Assembly: GCA_030039975.1 (NCBI GenBank)
Contig: JASHUO010000665.1
Coordinates: 1 to 6,702, forward strand
DNA: 6,702 nucleotides
Origin: Alphaproteobacteria bacterium
GTDB lineage: Bacteria > Pseudomonadota > Alphaproteobacteria > ATCC43930 > CGMCC-115725
Reading direction: 5' to 3'
Shown here in pieces: positions 5,467 through 6,702 of the stretch. Below the pieces are notes generated by a model that did no database searches, was not told where the DNA came from, and was given only the letters and a program-made list of their open reading frames with translations. Position 1 is the first letter of the stretch. Every line of letters starts with the position of its first letter. A program made the translations under genes and the position numbers.

Positions 5467-5721
5467 TCATCGCTTGCCCTTTCGCTTCGCCAGACGGACA
5501 CCCGCGCCGCCACCATTCTCCGGGATGAACTCGACGCCTGCCTTTTCGAGCGCAGACCGCAGCGCCGCCAGCGTGTCGGCATAGGGTTTGCGCCGGCTGA
5601 GCTCAAACAGCTGTAGTGTCCGCTTCGCCACCTTGGCCTTTACGCATAAGCGTTCCTGCGGCCATGCCAGCAAAGCGCGGGCCGCTCTGCATTGCTCGGG
5701 GCTAAGCAACGACTCATCCAT
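5467..5721 (-). CDS. XRE-family helix-turn-helix transcriptional regulator, short form
   Basis: An 84-residue DNA-binding protein. It follows the short rhizobial XRE pattern: QCRAARALLAWPQERL (first helices), a helix-turn-helix at about residues 25-45 (VKAKVAKRTLQLFE), RRKPYADTLAALRSALEKAG, and the family hallmark VEFIPENGGGAGVRL before a basic tail. There is no ligand-binding domain, so it probably binds as a dimer and is controlled by amount. The ATG at 5721 has no ribosome-binding site; a TTG at 5709 that gives the more usual MLSPEQC start is also possible. It is divergent from the Tat-signal gene with only 32 bases between the start codons, and the repeats there fit autoregulation. Confidence 0.85.
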   Translation of the reverse strand: MDESLLSPEQCRAARALLAWPQERLCVKAKVAKRTLQLFELSRRKPYADTLAALRSALEKAGVEFIPENGGGAGVRLAKRKGKR

Positions 5722-5758
5722 TTGCCAACTGTATGCGTTGACTTGGCAACCGTATGCC
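5722..5758. promoter_or_regulatory. Probable operator between the XRE and Tat-signal genes
   Basis: Two patterns overlap here. A direct repeat CAACYGTATGC occurs at 5726-5736 and 5747-5757 with one mismatch, 21 bases apart, which is two helical turns. An inverted repeat TTGCCAA (5722-5728) and TTGGCAA (5743-5749) also spans 21 bases centre to centre. The repeats cover the whole gap and run into the ATG at 5754. Short XRE regulators usually bind repeats next to their own promoter, so this is the expected site for the neighbouring regulator; that assignment is inference. Confidence 0.55.
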
Positions 5759-6365
5759 AGTCTCAGAGCAAGGGAGGCGCGCCATTAACCGCACAACCCG
5801 GCGCAGCGTGCTTTGCGGCGTGGCGGCTATCGCAGCGACGATGATCCCGACCGTCGGCGCCAGCGCGTTCGTCGCAGAGGACACGGCAGGCGACCGGCTG
5901 TCAGTGCTCACCGCCGAGCGCGGCCGCCTCAAGGTGCTCTACAAGGCCGCAGCGGAGGAGGAGGAGGCGATTCGCGCGGCGTGGGGCAGCAGGCTCGTCC
6001 CCGTGCTCTTCGATGAGCGCGGTGTTTCGCTTGGCATCTGGTTCCGCAAGATCGGTGAGCCGATCACTCGCCAAGCCATCGAACGCGTCGCTAAGAGCGA
6101 GCTGGCGCTCATCGAGATTTTTGTCGCGATCGAGGACGAGCGCCTTAGTCTGCCTACGCGCGGCCGGGAAGCGACGGGCTATGTGAAGCGCACGACGCAA
6201 AGAGATGCGCAGCTGGCATGGTACGATGATCGCTTTGCGCGGTGCCTCGATAACGCCGAGAGCTCTGGTTTGATCGCGGTCACTGCGCGGCTCGACGAGC
6301 TGGCGGATCAGATAACGGAGGTCGACCGAGCGATCTACGAGACATCAGTCAGCAGCGCGGCATAG
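5754..6365 (+). CDS. Tat-signal exported protein of unknown function
   Basis: A 203-residue protein (193 if started at 5784). It carries a twin-arginine signal, TTRRSVL followed by a hydrophobic stretch and a likely cleavage site after ASA (about residue 38), so it should be exported folded through Tat. The mature part is mostly helical and charged: AERGRLKVLYKAAAEEEEA, a mixed middle with GIWFRKIGEPITRQAIERVAKSE, an acidic SELALIEIFVAIEDERLSLP helix, and a final DELADQITEVDRAIYE helix. Rhizobial Tat proteins with this helical layout are common and uncharacterised. The ATG has no ribosome-binding site, whereas AGGGAGG (5771-5777) points to an in-frame ATT at 5784. Three terminators follow. 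Confidence 0.8.
   Translation: MPVSEQGRRAINRTTRRSVLCGVAAIAATMIPTVGASAFVAEDTAGDRLSVLTAERGRLKVLYKAAAEEEEAIRAAWGSRLVPVLFDERGVSLGIWFRKIGEPITRQAIERVAKSELALIEIFVAIEDERLSLPTRGREATGYVKRTTQRDAQLAWYDDRFARCLDNAESSGLIAVTARLDELADQITEVDRAIYETSVSSAA
5771..5777 (+). promoter_or_regulatory. Strong ribosome-binding site facing an ATT codon
   Basis: AGGGAGG stands 6 bases before ATT at 5784, in the frame of the Tat-signal protein. The protein read from there, (M)NRTTRRSVL, is a standard Tat signal start. It suggests either a rare ATT start or an ancestral ATG changed to ATT. Confidence 0.6.
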
Positions 6366-6390
6366 GCCACCGTCTCGATGATCGCTACTT

Positions 6391-6416
6391 GCCCCGCTCC
6401 GGCGGGGCTTTTCTTT
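6391..6416 (+). terminator. Intrinsic terminator 1 of the Tat-signal gene
   Basis: A 7-bp GC stem GCCCCGC (6391-6397) with GCGGGGC (6402-6408), loop TCCG, followed directly by TTTTCTTT. It lies 25 bases after the stop codon and is a classical Rho-independent terminator. Confidence 0.9.
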
Positions 6417-6510
6417 GACTCACCATTGCTCGCCGAGTCCCGAAGTACGGTCTCGCTTTCATTGTCGAGAACCCTGCCCCGCCTCGCGCGGGGCTTTTCT
6501 TTGACTCACC
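6402..6510 (+). repeat. Two copies of a 23-base terminator-tail repeat
   Basis: The 23 bases at 6402-6424 and 6488-6510 are identical: the right arm of the stem, the T-rich tail and the following GACTCACC. The offset is 86 bases. The shared bases past the tail show common ancestry rather than only similar terminator logic. Confidence 0.85.
6476..6502 (+). terminator. Intrinsic terminator 2
   Basis: The same 7-bp stem GCCCCGC (6476-6482) with GCGGGGC (6488-6494), a 5-base loop, then TTTTCTTT. No gene is visible between it and terminator 1. Confidence 0.85.
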
Positions 6511-6563
6511 CACTACCGGCTTCCGACGCTAGGTTGATCGCGCTTCGTACTTGAGTCCTGACT

Positions 6564-6603
6564 AGCCCCGCTCGGCGCCCCCCGCCGAGCGGAGCTTTTC
6601 TTT
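6564..6603 (+). terminator. Intrinsic terminator 3
   Basis: A longer stem: CCGCTCGGCG (6568-6577) pairs perfectly with 6583-6592 around five C, extended after one mismatch by AGC with GCT (6564-6566 with 6594-6596). The tail is TTTTCTTT. The left arm again begins GCCCCGC, 89 bases after that of terminator 2. Confidence 0.85.
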
Positions 6604-6702
6604 CGTTACGTGTAGCGCGGATCGCAATCTGAGACGCTGACTTAGCGTCGCTTCGCCGACGCGATTCGGTCGGCAATCGATGCACGGCGCGCTTTGCAGA
6701 CA
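6604..6702. other. Right-edge sequence with alternative hairpins, no gene seen
   Basis: Two hairpins share the same bases: GACGCT (6633-6638) with AGCGTC (6644-6649), and GCGTCG (6645-6650) with CGACGC (6657-6662). They exclude each other. I see no ribosome-binding site, promoter or coding start before the window ends. Confidence 0.35.

Noticed and set aside
1..6702. CRISPR array, tRNA, rRNA, transposase, integrase or attachment site
   Set aside because: No spaced direct-repeat array, no cloverleaf, no recombinase motif and no flanking inverted repeats were visible on either strand.

Overview
The window looks like a high-GC alphaproteobacterial chromosome, most likely Hyphomicrobiales (Bradyrhizobium or a close relative). 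This rests on codon use, on a LigD-type DNA ligase relic whose protein sequence resembles that group, on a short XRE regulator of the type common there, and on many small orphan envelope proteins. No database search was possible, so the taxonomy is inference. The content is typical of an accessory or poorly conserved stretch: one decayed DNA-repair gene followed by small genes on both strands, mostly in single-gene units with no recognisable operon longer than one gene.

Layout. Positions 1-716 (+) hold the C-terminal part of the ATP-dependent ligase domain of LigD, which enters from the left edge and is broken by two compensating frameshifts. Next come a small lipoprotein (807-1247, +), a single-pass membrane protein (1350-1715, -), a 72-residue helical protein (1853-2071, +), a 64-residue coiled-coil protein with a good promoter (2216-2410, +), a 95-residue helical protein (2418-2705, -), a two-helix membrane protein (2841-3047, -) and a signal-anchored Cys-containing protein (3281-3655, +). 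Between 3690 and 4086 on the minus strand there is a lipoprotein gene and, in another frame behind it, a coding-like stretch interrupted by an amber codon. Positions 4087-4450 hold no convincing gene. A Gln/Ser/Thr/Gly-rich protein with a duplicated helical module follows (4451-5002, +), then a 53-residue conserved-type small protein (5140-5301, -).

The right end is the most organised part. A short XRE-type regulator (5467-5721, -) is divergent from a Tat-signal protein (5754-6365, +). The 32 bases between them carry a direct repeat and an inverted repeat, each with copies 21 bp apart, and form a natural autoregulatory operator. The Tat gene has a strong ribosome-binding site placed for an ATT codon rather than for the in-frame ATG. 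It is followed by three strong intrinsic terminators at nearly regular 85/89-base spacing with the same 10-base tail and no visible gene between them.

I see no complete mobile element, CRISPR array, tRNA, rRNA or known defence system. At least six of the proteins carry signal peptides or membrane anchors, so much of the window encodes envelope proteins of unknown function. No feature here proves a new system. The best candidates for follow-up are the XRE/Tat pair with its operator, the terminator array, and the decayed reading frames.
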